64,000 nucleotides of DNA from a virus, in the IMG/VR virus record IMGVR_UViG_3300018424_000006, positions 1 through 64,000 of that record. One strand, 5' to 3'. Below the pieces are notes generated by a model. That model was given only the letters and a program-made list of their open reading frames with translations, ran no database searches and was not told where the DNA came from. This document shows, piece after piece, positions 55,039-64,000 of this stretch (its first letter is position 1; every line of letters begins with the position of its first letter). The translations under genes were made by a program, and so were the position numbers.

Positions 55039-58000
55039 TGCCATTTACGTACATTGTCGATACGAATCCTGCGGTACAAGGTAATGCGGATACATTCGCT
55101 ACCTTTGATGCCTGCATGACTCATATCTATGATACACATGGCGTTTACCTCGATAGTGGTGGTGATGCCGGATTGGTTACGATTAATTTCCGTAACTCAT
55201 CTGGCGTCCCATTAAACGAGTTTGTAGACGTTAATAGGTTCTTCCCTAACGGTACAAACCGTATTGAGATCGTTGGCCAAATGGCCAACGGTTTTCCTGC
55301 GGTTGTAGAAGACTGGGTTGATAACACAGAAACTCTCGTATTCCGAGTCTACGATGACTACATAGATGTTTATGGAGAAACTGAAGACTCGTTTATAATT
55401 CGAGGTGATTTAGCGGTAACCACCGGCAAGGCGCTCTTTTCAGTATCGAAAGATATGTCGAAGTTTGAGCGCATTTCACTTGACGGTGTAGATAGTAGCT
55501 ATTACGCTGGTATAAGCGGAAGTAATACTGCCACCGGCTCTCATCTTAAAATTGTTCGTTGTAAACGTCAGTTTTATGGTGCCATTCGTGCAGGTAATGT
55601 TTCACTTGACCATTGTACCATAAATAACTGTCGTCTTATCCGTAGTTCAGGAATCATCACAAATAGTATTGTAGCAAACATCACTTCTCATTCTGAGAAT
55701 GACGGCTTTATTGATGGCTCGGATTACAATATCTACGATGTTGATAAAGCGACTATAAAATATAACTCAAGTGTAGCGGATACTAGTCTAGTTGATGTAA
55801 ACAGCCAGTTTAGTGTCGACATTGCGGCTAACTTCAACGAAGATACCTTTGGGGCTTATAACCTTAAAGCGGGCTCCGTTGCCGAGAATGCGGATTCTAC
55901 AGGTACCGGTAACCCGGGTGCTGATACGGATGCGTTAGTCGGCGAGCCGCCACAATTAAGTATCTACTTAAATGGCGATACTCTAACTGCGGTAGTTTCG
56001 GATGACGCCACCGCTAACCCTAGCCTACAGCTTTATATAGACGGGGTGGCTCAAGGGAGTGCTCAAACAGCAACCTCTTGGGATATGACTCAGTTTGCTT
56101 TAGCTACTGGTGTTTATAGGTTATCGGTAGAGGCTACGGACGACGACTCTAACTCTGCCGTGTCTAACGAGCGCTACTATTCAGTGGGAGGGATACTTAA
56201 GGTACTTTTCTTAGGTAACTCCTTGACTCAAACACCTGTAGAACCCGCTGGGGTTTCTGACGCACTTTACCATACCGTCCGAAAAATGTTTCAGTCTGTC
56301 GGCTCCGACATTTTTATAGACTGGAGTATGATTGGCGGCGCTACATTTGAAGAGCATTATGGCAGTACTGTTTCAAGATCCAAGATCAGTTCTGGTAACT
56401 ACGATGTTATCTTGATGCAAGGTGAAGGTAACGACTATGCCGATGATGCGTGGTATGATACCTGGTGTAAACCAATGGTTGACGATGCTAAGGCGGCAAA
56501 TACCGACTGGGTTTTCTGGGCACACTGGCATCGCGAGAATGAAACTGATCGATATGCCGATCGACTGGCAAATCAGGTAAATGGCGCGGCACGAATGGGT
56601 TGTGACTTAATTGACACAATCTCTGCATGGCACAACATTCAGGCTAATAACCCTACGTTTGACCTTTATGCAGATAACACCCACCAGAACTTGGCAGGTG
56701 AGTTCATAAACGCCATAGCCATTTACCGTTACCTTACAGGTAATCCATCTTCAACACCGTCTTATGTCCAACCCTTACTTACTACTGATGTAGGTAGTGG
56801 TGGTCTAGGTTATACTACAGCTGATCTTGATATTATCCGAACTCAAGTAGATACGGACATTACAAATCAGTTTGTTAGGACTGGGGTAAATAGCTGTAGC
56901 GTTATAATTACACAACCGTCGGGCGCGATTGACGTCACTGTAGGTACTGAAGTTACTTTCACGGCAACTGCTACAGATAGCTCTACTGGCGATCTGTCAG
57001 CAAATATAGTCTGGAAAGATAATGACGGTGTTACTCTACATACAGGCAATACGTTTTCTACTACAACCCTACCTACTGGTAATTTGCTTATTACTGCAAA
57101 CTGTGTAGGTAGTGATGGAAAGACAACTACTGCCGCACGGTCGGTGAAGGTTCGTACATTAGTCAATTCTGCTCCTGTTACTCAGAAGGGCTATAGGGAA
57201 GTTGATTACCAATCTCCGTTCACTCAGCTTAGTTTAGCAGCTTTGATGACGGATGATAACGATGAACTTGATCTTAATACACTGACGATTACTCAGCAGC
57301 CTCGTAACTGTACGGCTGTGCAGGACGGTCAAACGTTAACTACGTTAAATGTTGACTATTCTGGCACAGAGTTTTATGGTACGGATACCCTAAAGTATAC
57401 AATTGCTGATATGGATGGCGCTGTATCAAACGAGTCTGTCTATGAGATTTACGTTAAGCCGCCACCTGCTTCTACGGGTACCCTTCGGGGCGGCCTGAAT
57501 ATTACAAGAGGCTCTGCCTTTGTAATTGATCTGGAGCGGTACTGGCCTAATGGCGATGCGTCTATGGTGGAGGTCTATGTTGTCGATACTAGTGATGGGA
57601 CTGAATATAAGTGTACCGTTACAGCGAATGCTAAAAACGAGATTACTTGTACAGCACCAAACACAATCGATTTAACTACGACTTTGTCAAACGCAACAAT
57701 TCGAATAAAACCGATAGCCACTCTGGGAAAGGGTGATGGCAGTAGTACGGCTAATACGAATGAGCTGCAGGATCTCAGCTTTAGTATTGCTGCCGGTGCA
57801 GATGGAATTCTTCGTAGTACGCATGAAAATGGTAGCGTACCTTCATTAATAGCGGGGCCATTAAATGTTTATCATTTTGATGGTTCAGTAGCAGTAGGAG
57901 GTTTGTTTGATAGGCCGGGTGTAGTAGTAACGGCCAATGACGCTACATGGGAAGTGATTGAAGAAGACGCCTTAGGTGGTAGCTTTGAGTACTTTACTGG

Positions 58001-58112
58001 TGGCGGTTATTCCTATAGTGCTGGTAGCACTGCAGGTATCGCTTACTTTAAATACCTTGTTCGTGACGGTAATGAAATCGCTATTGCAGTGGAACGCATT
58101 ACAGTTACATAA
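55038..58112 (+). CDS. Fibre/depolymerase protein with SGNH esterase domain, 1024 aa
   Basis: Residues 1-300 look like a right-handed beta-helix (IVDTNPAVQGNADTFATFDA at the start); 305-390 is an Ig-like module (LNGDTL) shared with the giant fibre. Residues 390-575 are an SGNH hydrolase: S395 in FLGNSLTQ, G in IGGATF, N465 in GEGND, and D546/H549 in DNTHQN, all present. Ig- and cadherin-like domains fill 610-815, then a beta C-terminus. Such domains in phage spikes remove acetyl groups from host polysaccharide; that role is inferred. GGAGG lies before the start. Confidence 0.82.
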   Translation: MPFTYIVDTNPAVQGNADTFATFDACMTHIYDTHGVYLDSGGDAGLVTINFRNSSGVPLNEFVDVNRFFPNGTNRIEIVGQMANGFPAVVEDWVDNTETLVFRVYDDYIDVYGETEDSFIIRGDLAVTTGKALFSVSKDMSKFERISLDGVDSSYYAGISGSNTATGSHLKIVRCKRQFYGAIRAGNVSLDHCTINNCRLIRSSGIITNSIVANITSHSENDGFIDGSDYNIYDVDKATIKYNSSVADTSLVDVNSQFSVDIAANFNEDTFGAYNLKAGSVAENADSTGTGNPGADTDALVGEPPQLSIYLNGDTLTAVVSDDATANPSLQLYIDGVAQGSAQTATSWDMTQFALATGVYRLSVEATDDDSNSAVSNERYYSVGGILKVLFLGNSLTQTPVEPAGVSDALYHTVRKMFQSVGSDIFIDWSMIGGATFEEHYGSTVSRSKISSGNYDVILMQGEGNDYADDAWYDTWCKPMVDDAKAANTDWVFWAHWHRENETDRYADRLANQVNGAARMGCDLIDTISAWHNIQANNPTFDLYADNTHQNLAGEFINAIAIYRYLTGNPSSTPSYVQPLLTTDVGSGGLGYTTADLDIIRTQVDTDITNQFVRTGVNSCSVIITQPSGAIDVTVGTEVTFTATATDSSTGDLSANIVWKDNDGVTLHTGNTFSTTTLPTGNLLITANCVGSDGKTTTAARSVKVRTLVNSAPVTQKGYREVDYQSPFTQLSLAALMTDDNDELDLNTLTITQQPRNCTAVQDGQTLTTLNVDYSGTEFYGTDTLKYTIADMDGAVSNESVYEIYVKPPPASTGTLRGGLNITRGSAFVIDLERYWPNGDASMVEVYVVDTSDGTEYKCTVTANAKNEITCTAPNTIDLTTTLSNATIRIKPIATLGKGDGSSTANTNELQDLSFSIAAGADGILRSTHENGSVPSLIAGPLNVYHFDGSVAVGGLFDRPGVVVTANDATWEVIEEDALGGSFEYFTGGGYSYSAGSTAGIAYFKYLVRDGNEIAIAVERITVT

Positions 58113-58126
58113 ATGGAGTTTGAAAA

Positions 58127-59878
58127 ATGAAACGTTTAATCCAGCTTTTGGTTTGGTCTATTTCTTTAACCATTATGTCAGAAGCAAGTGCGCTTAAACT
58201 AAACTCCGGTAACAGTACCACAGTGGCCCGTGGGGCCACTGTATCTGTATCGGCCGGGAAAGTTTATTATGTTAGGCCGGGTGGAGGGAATGACACTCAA
58301 TGTACTGGCCTTGCTGATGTTGACTATGACGGTAGTGGGACAGGAGAAGCTTGTGCTTTTTCTACTCCATTCTACGCCCTTGGGTCTGGCGACGTAGGCC
58401 TTAAAATGGTTGGGGGTGATACACTAATAATTGCTGACGGTAATTATGATATTGGGTACGGTGCAAAAGGTACTGAAGGCTTAAGTTGTAGTACGTCTTG
58501 GGCTTGGTCATGCCATTTAAGTGCTATTCCCTCAGGAACCCCCGGAAGGCCAACGCGAATACTTGGAGCTAACTATAAAACAGGTTGTGCAACCAGCCCT
58601 AAGTTTATAGGTATAGAACGGGCCGAAGCAATTCTTAACTTAGAGGATTCCAACTTTGTTGAAGTTCAATGCCTTGAGCTAACGGATGATGAAGAATGTG
58701 GACAAGGACATCTCTCTACTCCTTATGGAATTGGGGTCGCTGCGGCATGTGCAGGAGAGTATCCATTCGGCCGGTGGGCACGTAATGGAATCTATGCGGC
58801 GAGATCCGACAATGTTTATCTGAAAGATATCCATATCCACGGAACAGGCTCTAACGGACTCTATTCGCATACCCTATCAAACTGGCATCTAGATAATGTT
58901 GATATCATTGGTGTTGCTAGCGCAGGTTGGTCAGGTGATGCCGGCGGCAACCCTACCAACAATACGGGTTATTTTAGATGGTGGAATAGCGAAATTAGCT
59001 GGAGTGGCTGCATAGAGTCTAAAACACAAAATGGTTATATGCTAGATGCTAGCTGTACTGGTCAGAATGGTGGCAACTATTCAGACGGTATCGGTTTCAG
59101 TAAAACAGGCGGTAATTACCATTTTAAAAATATGCTAGTCCATCACAATGTTCAGGACGGCATAGACCTACTCTATCTTGACGGCGAAGTAGGGACTGAA
59201 CTGCTCGTTGAGGATTCTTTATTTTACGGGAACGGTGGTAACGGACTAAAGTCAGGACCTACATATAGCGGACAGCTCACTCGTGACAGTACGATAATCG
59301 CTAACTGTAGTGAGATGGGGGATAGTAAACGCTGGGTAGCTGCCGGTACAAACACAATGTGTCGGGCAGGCGGTGGTCCTATTAGTGGACGAGGAGTTTA
59401 TGAACGCGTCTCTATTTATACAAATGGCGATGGAATTTTCTCTACTCAATGCCGTTATGAAAAATGTGGCAATGTCCACTTTATAGACTCTATCTTATTT
59501 GCCGGTGATGAAGTAGACTGGACTGGTGGTGATGATACTAGGACAGTTGAGAAAGCGGCATTAGGCTGGAACGATGCAGCTGCCAACCCGGCCTCGGAAT
59601 GGAGGTTTACGAATACCATAGTTTGGGACCCAAAAGGCACCCTAGCTAACGGAGTGGTGTATTTCGTAAATGGGGTAGAAACGACAATAACCGATAACTG
59701 TCAGGTATCTAGTTTTAAGGATGATACGTTAGACCTTACTGGCTGTCAAGACCCCGGCTTCACCGCATTCCCCGGAGGAGCAGATGGACCACTATACTGG
59801 AATGACGTAGAGTCTTTAGAGATAGATCCTAGTAGTCAGTTCTTTGGAAAAGAAATAGGCGATTGGAGAAGACAGTAA
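58127..59878 (+). CDS. Cys-rich beta-helix protein with signal peptide, 583 aa
   Basis: MKRLIQLLVWSISLTIMSEASA is a Sec signal peptide with probable cleavage after ASA. The mature part starts a parallel beta-helix (YYVRPGGGNDTQCTG, then repeated NGxxG and D-N-V turns: RNGIYAARSDNVYLKDIHIH, NGLYSHTLSNWHLDNVDIIG, DGIDLLYLDGEVGTELLVED). About 16 cysteines occur, far more than in the neighbouring fibre proteins. This fits a secreted pectate-lyase-like enzyme or polysaccharide binder. No catalytic set is identified. Confidence 0.75.
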   Translation: MKRLIQLLVWSISLTIMSEASALKLNSGNSTTVARGATVSVSAGKVYYVRPGGGNDTQCTGLADVDYDGSGTGEACAFSTPFYALGSGDVGLKMVGGDTLIIADGNYDIGYGAKGTEGLSCSTSWAWSCHLSAIPSGTPGRPTRILGANYKTGCATSPKFIGIERAEAILNLEDSNFVEVQCLELTDDEECGQGHLSTPYGIGVAAACAGEYPFGRWARNGIYAARSDNVYLKDIHIHGTGSNGLYSHTLSNWHLDNVDIIGVASAGWSGDAGGNPTNNTGYFRWWNSEISWSGCIESKTQNGYMLDASCTGQNGGNYSDGIGFSKTGGNYHFKNMLVHHNVQDGIDLLYLDGEVGTELLVEDSLFYGNGGNGLKSGPTYSGQLTRDSTIIANCSEMGDSKRWVAAGTNTMCRAGGGPISGRGVYERVSIYTNGDGIFSTQCRYEKCGNVHFIDSILFAGDEVDWTGGDDTRTVEKAALGWNDAAANPASEWRFTNTIVWDPKGTLANGVVYFVNGVETTITDNCQVSSFKDDTLDLTGCQDPGFTAFPGGADGPLYWNDVESLEIDPSSQFFGKEIGDWRRQ

Positions 59879-61575
59879 TGGGACAAACACTTAGAGTCGG
59901 CTCGGCTCAAGCTCATACGAATATTATTTCAGCACTAACGGCTCTAGGTGATATTGCCGGTACTGGAGAAAACATCATCTTGGTGGATGCTGGGTATAGC
60001 ACAACTGAAGATTTGGTTTTAGGTAGCTATATATCGAACTCTGGATCTGGAGACTTCATCCGTATTTCTGGAGACAGTGGAAGGTTTACCCTTACACCCT
60101 CCGTTGATTCGATTGAACTAGATGCTACAGATTGTATCTTAGAGAATGTCGATATAGTTACAGGGATAGCTAACCAAACGGCAGTACGACTAACCGGGAC
60201 CAACGTTCTCCTTAGACATTATTCTATTACACGCAATGCAAATGGATATTGTATTAGTGGTACTGGGGGCTCCGGAACGATTGAAGACGGTATCCATTAC
60301 GGAGATATCTCTTATCAAGCAAGGACTCTCCCTACAGCCAGAAGAATAACATGCGGCCCTTCCGATTACGGGCTTCATGTAACGACAGCCGAAGACTGTT
60401 TGGTATTTGATACGTCATTTAGTGACGATATAAATGCCACTACAGTAACCAACTGTGCGACGTCAGATACATCTGGTACATCTCCGTATCAGAACATAGT
60501 TCCGGCAACAGAGTTGGTGGACCCGACAAATAACGACTATACCTTAAAGGCCGATTCTCAGCTCATTGGTAAGGGTGTTACTGGGTTCAGTATCGGCGGA
60601 GACCAAACGACAGGCTATACTGCCCCAGCCACGCTCTCCTCTCTAACTATTAATAGCATTACCCAAACCACCGCCACAGCGAACTTAGATACAGATTTTG
60701 GAGACGGAAGTCTTTACTGGGTTTTAGTTACTGATGGAAGCAGTCCTTCAGTAGACCAGATTAAAGCTGGTACTAATGAAGACGACACTGTAGCAGCGTT
60801 AAGTGGTAGTCAAGCTGTAGGCGGAGTGGGCGCGCAAATTGTCAGTCTGACAGGTTTGACGCTCTATACTGACTACGTTATCTTTATCGTACATGCAAGA
60901 ACGGCAGTCTCTAACTCTAATATCCTTACGGCGGCGTTTCAGAGCGCAGATACTCCAAGACCGGTAATATCTAGTCTGAGTGGCTCAGTTGTTGAAGGAG
61001 AATCTTTATTGATAACCTGTACCGCAGCCGGAACATCTAGCGGAAAGGTTACTATAGGGGGAGTACAACAACGCGTCACTAGTTGGAGTCCAACTTCTAT
61101 AACAATTAATATAGCGGCTGGCGATCAAGCGTTTGGAGTAAAAGATCTTTTAGTGGAAGACGCTGGAGGTATTATATCTCGTCCTTACTCCGTAGAGTTA
61201 AAGCCAGGAGCTACCTTTACTTATACCGACTTAACCAATCCCGGGTCAGGTCCGGAACACCTATTTCAAGGTGCTTTCCCTGCAGTTAAAACTGGTGATC
61301 AGGTTATCTTTGAAAAAGTAACAAATCTGTCCCATGGCGTATATGTCGGGGAAGATGGCATTTTCTATTTAATGGGAGCAGGCGGGGTAGGAACTACCCA
61401 AACCTTTAAGATAAAGGTTTTCTTCAACGACTTATCAAGATGGTCAAATGAAGCTACAGTGACAGTTAATGAAGTAGTGGCACAAGTGGTTTTTGATAAT
61501 AATCTTCAACACGAGCCAGTGGCGGTTGAAGGCTATGACTTCGAGTTAACACTGGATGGAGTTCAGGTATCATGA
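59878..61575 (+). CDS. Beta-helix plus IPT/TIG-domain fibre protein, 565 aa
   Basis: The ATG at 59878 shares TAATG with the upstream stop and has GGAG upstream; a TTG at 59863 is rejected. Residues about 1-230 look like a beta-helix (ILENVDIVTG, AVRLTGTNVLLRHYSI). An FN3-like domain lies at about 240-360. An IPT/TIG-like domain lies at about 360-445 (PVISSLSGSVVEGESLLITC). An immunoglobulin-like C-terminus ends the protein. Overlaps the next gene by 4 nt. Likely a spike subunit. Confidence 0.65.
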   Translation: MGQTLRVGSAQAHTNIISALTALGDIAGTGENIILVDAGYSTTEDLVLGSYISNSGSGDFIRISGDSGRFTLTPSVDSIELDATDCILENVDIVTGIANQTAVRLTGTNVLLRHYSITRNANGYCISGTGGSGTIEDGIHYGDISYQARTLPTARRITCGPSDYGLHVTTAEDCLVFDTSFSDDINATTVTNCATSDTSGTSPYQNIVPATELVDPTNNDYTLKADSQLIGKGVTGFSIGGDQTTGYTAPATLSSLTINSITQTTATANLDTDFGDGSLYWVLVTDGSSPSVDQIKAGTNEDDTVAALSGSQAVGGVGAQIVSLTGLTLYTDYVIFIVHARTAVSNSNILTAAFQSADTPRPVISSLSGSVVEGESLLITCTAAGTSSGKVTIGGVQQRVTSWSPTSITINIAAGDQAFGVKDLLVEDAGGIISRPYSVELKPGATFTYTDLTNPGSGPEHLFQGAFPAVKTGDQVIFEKVTNLSHGVYVGEDGIFYLMGAGGVGTTQTFKIKVFFNDLSRWSNEATVTVNEVVAQVVFDNNLQHEPVAVEGYDFELTLDGVQVS

Positions 61576-63593
61576 AGCGAATAATGAACATCAATGCAAC
61601 TGATGTAGTCTCACCCGGCGAAGTTGTTGATATACAACTCGCTGAATGTAATCCGATAAAGCTTTACGGAGCTTTACGGAAAAATGCAACCGACTATCCG
61701 CTAGAAGAAATTAGCTGGGATAAAGCTAGTAATGTTTGGCGGGTACGTACGGCTGCAAATCTACCTATTGATACTGGTTATCAGCTACGAGTATGGTTTA
61801 ATGATGCTAACATTATACCTGTTCCCGATGGTGGTCAGTACAGCGGGTTTGTAGGCGTAGACCTACAGATCCGTTTAGGTGACGTAGTAGATGGCGATAA
61901 TGAAGCAGTTACTTATAGCGCTATAAGTAGCGGTGACGCATCACTATCTATTGTAAATAATATTTTAACAGTTAACGCTAATACGGAAGGTACTGAAACA
62001 ATTACAGTGACTGCTACAGACTCTGTAGGAGCTTCTGGACAGAATACCATTACTCTAGAAGTTGTAGGCGAGGCGGTAACGACATTTGCGTACTTAACAA
62101 ACGACGTAAGTGTTATTGCTCCGTATTATGACGCAGGGCAGCCTGCCAAATTAGGTACGGTAACCGACCCTGTTACTGGTGTAACTATTCGCCGTATGTC
62201 AGATTCATCTACTGACTTGCAGCAATCCGATCAAGGTCTAAATGGTTATTCAAGATGGACCCAGATTAATTCGGACGGGACTAAGTTGCTGATCTTCGGT
62301 TCGAACTCTACTTCGTGTACAGTCCTAGAAGTTTCTACTGGCGCTGTCGTAGCATATTTAGCTTATGACGACTCTGGCAATGGCGTGACTACATTAGGTA
62401 TGGCCCATGAAGTAAGATGGGACTTATCTGGTAATCACCCCAATCGAGTTTATTTTAGAAATGGCACCCAATTCTTTCAGATTGATGATGTTACTCAGAA
62501 CAACAATGCCGATCGATCTAACCCAACTAGATCCGTTATTAAAGACTTTGAATCATTAATAACGTGGCCATCGGGTAGTTCTGGCCATCAGATAGAAAAT
62601 GATCAAGAAGGCGACTCGTCTAATGACTCCGACCATTGGGCATTTATGGCGACGTATTATGAGGCTGCTGGAGATACGACTCGCTGTAGAGCATTTATCC
62701 ATTACCAGATCTCTACCGATACAATGCACATTATGTATCCTAGTGACTTAGCCGGTGCTCCTGTAGCGACCTTTAGGATAAACGATTCAAGTGATTTTGC
62801 CAGTCTTGATAGTATTAAGGATATGGATTATTTCCCTGCTCGTCCTAACATGGTAGAGATATCTCCACTAGGTACAGGGTTTGTAATCCATAACGGTCGG
62901 GCTTGGGACCCGGCTACAACCATCTCGGGTACTTGGTTCGATGGTCCTCATTTATGGCCTCTAGATTTAGATTGGCAGCGTGAAGCGCCTTTCAGAATCT
63001 CTATTGACCAATCTCACTCCGGCTGGGCGTTTGCTAAAGACGGAAGAGAGATGTTTGTTTATCAGGACAACAGACGTGACTTCCTAACTGCCACCTATAT
63101 CAGTGGTGCAGTTAAAGGTTATAACCTTAATTCTGATGCCGGTCCTAATGACGTTACTAATGAAGGTAGTATAGATTTCGCTTATCATAGCGATCTATCG
63201 TGGACTGGATTCCACTTTGGTAAGATGCCTCCTAATCGTCCAGGATTTGTTATGGTATCTACCTACTCAGGCGGTATCGACGAATGGGCCGATGAACAGC
63301 TTCTTATGATCGAAATTAAAGATAAAGATGCTCCCACACCCCCTAAGATTCTTAGGATTGCTCCTATGTACCATGAGTATGAAAGTGCTTACTGGGATGA
63401 AGCAACTGCTAGTATGGACGTAACTGGAAATATAATTTGTGTGGCTCAGAACTGGGGTCTTGCAAATGGTGCTTCAAATGAAGTATATTTCTATGAACTA
63501 CCTAACGACTGGCATGCGAAGTTATCTGCGCCGACGTGGTATCCTCCGGAATACTACCAAACCGTAATTGTAAATAGTGTAGAGGTGGTCTAG
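61572..63593 (+). CDS. Fibre protein with duplicated beta-propeller, 673 aa
   Basis: A short N-terminal beta domain (1-85), one cadherin-like repeat (about 95-170, DGDNEAVTYSAISSG), then a beta-propeller (about 190-655) closely similar to residues 2135-2605 of the giant fibre: SDSSTDLQQSDQGLNGYSRW, GMAHEVRWDLSGNHPNRVYF and DSDHWAFMA all have counterparts there. DNA of the two copies differs at most synonymous positions, so the duplication is old. TAGTG overlap with the next gene. Confidence 0.75.
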   Translation: MKRIMNINATDVVSPGEVVDIQLAECNPIKLYGALRKNATDYPLEEISWDKASNVWRVRTAANLPIDTGYQLRVWFNDANIIPVPDGGQYSGFVGVDLQIRLGDVVDGDNEAVTYSAISSGDASLSIVNNILTVNANTEGTETITVTATDSVGASGQNTITLEVVGEAVTTFAYLTNDVSVIAPYYDAGQPAKLGTVTDPVTGVTIRRMSDSSTDLQQSDQGLNGYSRWTQINSDGTKLLIFGSNSTSCTVLEVSTGAVVAYLAYDDSGNGVTTLGMAHEVRWDLSGNHPNRVYFRNGTQFFQIDDVTQNNNADRSNPTRSVIKDFESLITWPSGSSGHQIENDQEGDSSNDSDHWAFMATYYEAAGDTTRCRAFIHYQISTDTMHIMYPSDLAGAPVATFRINDSSDFASLDSIKDMDYFPARPNMVEISPLGTGFVIHNGRAWDPATTISGTWFDGPHLWPLDLDWQREAPFRISIDQSHSGWAFAKDGREMFVYQDNRRDFLTATYISGAVKGYNLNSDAGPNDVTNEGSIDFAYHSDLSWTGFHFGKMPPNRPGFVMVSTYSGGIDEWADEQLLMIEIKDKDAPTPPKILRIAPMYHEYESAYWDEATASMDVTGNIICVAQNWGLANGASNEVYFYELPNDWHAKLSAPTWYPPEYYQTVIVNSVEVV

Positions 63594-64000
63594 TGGCTAT
63601 TAATTTAACTCTGGATACTGATCCATTACAGGCTAATGGCTCAACTATCTTTAATACATTTGAAGACTTAAAAGCATATATAACGACTACTTACGGCAAT
63701 AGCTGGACCGGACAAGGAACATTAACTGTTACGTGTCAATCTAGTGACGGCCAGCCTTATGTAGGTGGTATTGTTGTAGACGACTTCGTCCCTAGTGAAA
63801 CAGATAATATGATTATCCGTGCCGTTAAAGTGGGCAATACTCCATTCCGCCAAACACCCCCAGATAACTTTACTAGTTCTCTTATAGGTATAGCTGACGA
63901 CTATGTTGACGTTATAACGGAATTAGGCACTTGGTTCTTGGATGGAAGTCAGGGAGCGATTAATAATCACTTCTTCTGTCACTCTTCTAAGGCGGGTGTA
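63593..64000 (+). CDS. Beta-helix spike paralogue, 5' part only
   Basis: GTG start at 63593 overlaps the previous TAG by 1 nt; the frame is open to the window end (136 codons). INLTLDTDPLQANGSTIFNT and the following FEDLKAYITTTYG match the first 40 residues of the 55038 product (VDTNPAVQGNADTFATFDAC), and DDYVDVITELGTWFLDG continues the beta-helix pattern. The gene order (propeller gene followed by this N-terminus) repeats the order at 47182-58112, so an SGNH-type domain might follow outside the window. Confidence 0.7.
   Translation, partial: MAINLTLDTDPLQANGSTIFNTFEDLKAYITTTYGNSWTGQGTLTVTCQSSDGQPYVGGIVVDDFVPSETDNMIIRAVKVGNTPFRQTPPDNFTSSLIGIADDYVDVITELGTWFLDGSQGAINNHFFCHSSKAGV

Overview
The window is a gene-dense, AT-rich stretch of a large tailed-phage genome. 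Several signs point to a phiKZ-related jumbo myovirus. Leftward transcription units begin with copies of TATATTAC, the octamer known as the phiKZ early (virion RNA polymerase) promoter, or near-copies of it. Genes are packed with 1 to 70 nt overlaps, and there is a phage-encoded nucleotide and replication kit (thymidylate synthase, DHFR, NAD-dependent ligase, RNase H, SbcC-like ATPase). A gp5/VgrG-type spike and about 36 kb of tail-fibre genes are present. The host cannot be read from the sequence; a Gram-negative host is implied by a lipoprotein and Sec-type signal peptides. No tRNA, rRNA, CRISPR array, integrase or insertion sequence was seen.

Layout. 1-3519: the end of an unknown gene, then a leftward block of unknown genes and the baseplate spike. 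3594-10695: rightward block with the SbcC-like ATPase, small membrane and unknown proteins, and thymidylate synthase. 10801-11157: a leftward early gene for a MarR-like winged-helix protein. 11158-11653: the only long gap, which holds a promoter, a strongly folded segment and a terminator-like stem. 11654-15430: rightward block with NAD ligase, DHFR and a DUF4326 protein. 15489-23906: a leftward block of small, mostly unknown, probably early genes, including three tandem DNA-binding-domain paralogues and a YD-repeat protein; one lone rightward membrane protein lies inside. 24057-25768: lipoprotein and RNase HI with a long extension. 25824-27068: leftward, probably structural. 27202-64000: rightward late cluster of baseplate/fibre proteins.

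The late cluster is built from re-used modules. Three proteins (339, 1707 and 2618 residues) share one N-terminal anchor of about 200 residues. Three share a different adaptor N-terminus. Three about 330-residue paralogues stand in tandem. One beta-propeller is present twice, and a beta-helix start is present twice. A catalytically complete SGNH esterase domain in one protein has an apparently dead relative inside the giant fibre next door. One beta-helix protein carries a Sec signal peptide and many cysteines, which is odd for a cytoplasmically assembled virion.

Regulation. Early promoters are followed 10 to 12 nt later by a hairpin with an AU-only five-base loop. Intrinsic terminators on both strands often carry a conserved T-run plus GCCGT after the hairpin. 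The same tag follows the long stem in the 11.2-11.6 kb gap, which argues that a short transcript, perhaps a structured RNA, ends there.
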